The notes beneath the pieces are model-generated. The model was not told where the DNA came from. It did no database searches and saw nothing but the letters and a program-made list of their open reading frames with translations. From assembly GCA_035716135.1 (NCBI GenBank), contig DASTKD010000063.1:1-5832 (forward strand): a DNA stretch of 5,832 nucleotides, given 5' to 3'. Shown here piece after piece: positions 5,185 through 5,832 of the stretch. This DNA is from CF-113 sp035716135 (lineage in GTDB: Bacteria; Chloroflexota; Ktedonobacteria; Ktedonobacterales; Ktedonobacteraceae). Both the position numbers and the translations under genes were made by a program. How positions within the stretch are numbered: position 1 is the stretch's first letter; each line of letters opens with the position of its first letter.

Positions 5185-5832
5185 ATGCCTCGTATCTTTG
5201 ACAATATAGAGCAAAAACTGCTGCCTGCCCTGAAAGATACACTGGATGTGTCTAAACGGGCAGATTTTTGTGTGGGCTATTTCAACTTACGCGGCTGGAA
5301 GCAAATCGATTCATATATAGAGCAGTGGTCAGGAGTAGATGGCGAGCGCTGCCGCTTGCTGGTTGGTATGCAGAAACTGCCCGAAGAAGAATTGCGCTCG
5401 GCATTGAGCATGACCGAAACAGAAAACGGGCTTGATAACCAGACTGCGCTGCGCCTGAAAAAACGGCTGGCCGAAGATTTCCGCGACCAACTGGCATCAG
5501 GTGTGCCGACAAACGCGGATGAAGTGGGGTTGAGGCGTCTCGCGGCGCAGATTCGCGCGGGAAAGGTTGTGGTCAAGCTCTACTTGCGGCACCTGCTACA
5601 TGCCAAGTTATATTTGCTCTTTCGTCCCGATCGTACCAATCCAATTACCGGCTATCTGGGAAGCAGCAACTTGACCTTCTCTGGACTTTCGCATCAGGGC
5701 GAGTTGAATGTGGACGTGCTTGACCACGATGCCTGTTTGAAGCTTGCTAAATGGTTTGAAGACCGGTGGCAAGATCGCTGGTGTCTGGATATTTCGAAAG
5801 AACTGGTCAGCATTATAGAGGAAAGCTGGGCG
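5185..5832 (+). CDS. PLD-like nuclease domain protein, likely N-terminus of a PLD-SNF2 helicase; 3' end cut by window edge
   Basis: The first 216 residues are visible, open to the last base. A ribosome binding site AAAGG lies about eight bases before the ATG, and a promoter stands upstream. The N-terminus (FDNIEQKLLPALKDTLDVS, 5-23, then FCVGYFNLRGW, 28-38) and RLLVGMQKL (57-65) resemble the start of large bacterial proteins that join a phospholipase D-like domain to a SNF2/DEAD helicase. The PLD motif is H139-A-K141, then G159-S-S-N162 and E173. The canonical Asp five residues after the Lys is absent (F146); D149 is the nearest acidic residue. Such proteins are predicted to act on DNA and often sit with methyltransferases or in restriction/defence loci. 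This is family knowledge; the helicase part is not in the window. It could instead be a stand-alone PLD nuclease (NgoFVII-like or DrmC-like). It stands alone here, with its own promoter. Confidence 0.75.
   Translation, partial: MPRIFDNIEQKLLPALKDTLDVSKRADFCVGYFNLRGWKQIDSYIEQWSGVDGERCRLLVGMQKLPEEELRSALSMTETENGLDNQTALRLKKRLAEDFRDQLASGVPTNADEVGLRRLAAQIRAGKVVVKLYLRHLLHAKLYLLFRPDRTNPITGYLGSSNLTFSGLSHQGELNVDVLDHDACLKLAKWFEDRWQDRWCLDISKELVSIIEESWA

Noticed and set aside
4879..5201. Overlapping short open frames on both strands across the interval (for example 4879-5073 +, 4902-5201 +, 4935-5156 -)
   Set aside because: They translate the palindromic repeat (VGATLAVALG, CRGDPCGRP), have no ribosome binding sites, and resemble the spurious peptides such repeats produce in automatic annotation.
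4870..5587. 13-bp direct repeat AAGCTCTACTTGC at 4870-4882 and 5575-5587
   Set aside because: One 13-bp match in a window of this size is not far from chance, and the second copy lies inside coding sequence.

Overview
The window looks like a chromosomal segment of a free-living, moderately GC-rich bacterium. The best guess is a Chloroflexota member of the Ktedonobacteria type. This rests on gene style, AT-rich promoter regions between GC-richer genes, and a palindromic repeat with a GGGCGACC-N5-GGTCGCCC core that I associate from memory with such genomes. The assignment is an inference, because no rRNA or marker gene is present.

Layout: (1) Positions 1-1890, minus strand, hold a two-gene transport unit. 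A 70-aa two-helix DUF3311 protein is followed by a sodium:solute symporter (SSS) family permease that most resembles MctP-type monocarboxylate/amino-acid permeases. The permease runs off the left edge. (2) Positions 1891-2330 are a divergent regulatory region. It has a minus-strand promoter overlapped by a 16-bp near-palindrome, and a plus-strand promoter whose -10 and presumed start point lie in two tandem operator-like repeats. A hairpin then sits directly in front of the ribosome binding site of the next gene. (3) Positions 2331-4710, plus strand, hold an ABC exporter operon of the NatA/NatB (YhaQ/YhaP) type: an ATPase with a C-terminal DUF4162 domain and an ABC-2 permease, 16 bp apart. (4) Positions 4711-5184 are non-coding. 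They hold a hairpin, short direct repeats, and a perfect 32-bp inverted repeat with a 26-nt spacer. Each arm of that repeat is itself a palindrome, so it is a REP/BIME-like element. A good promoter follows. (5) From 5185 to the right edge, plus strand, is the first 216 residues of a phospholipase D-like nuclease-domain protein. It resembles the N-terminus of large PLD-SNF2 helicase proteins often found in defence or restriction contexts. The helicase part, if present, lies outside the window.

The symporter unit and the exporter operon are divergent and share one control region, but nothing in the sequence ties their functions together. No regulator gene is present. The least ordinary content is the tandem operator array before the exporter, the nested palindrome, and the truncated PLD protein. 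I see no complete novel system; if one exists, it would extend to the right of the window.
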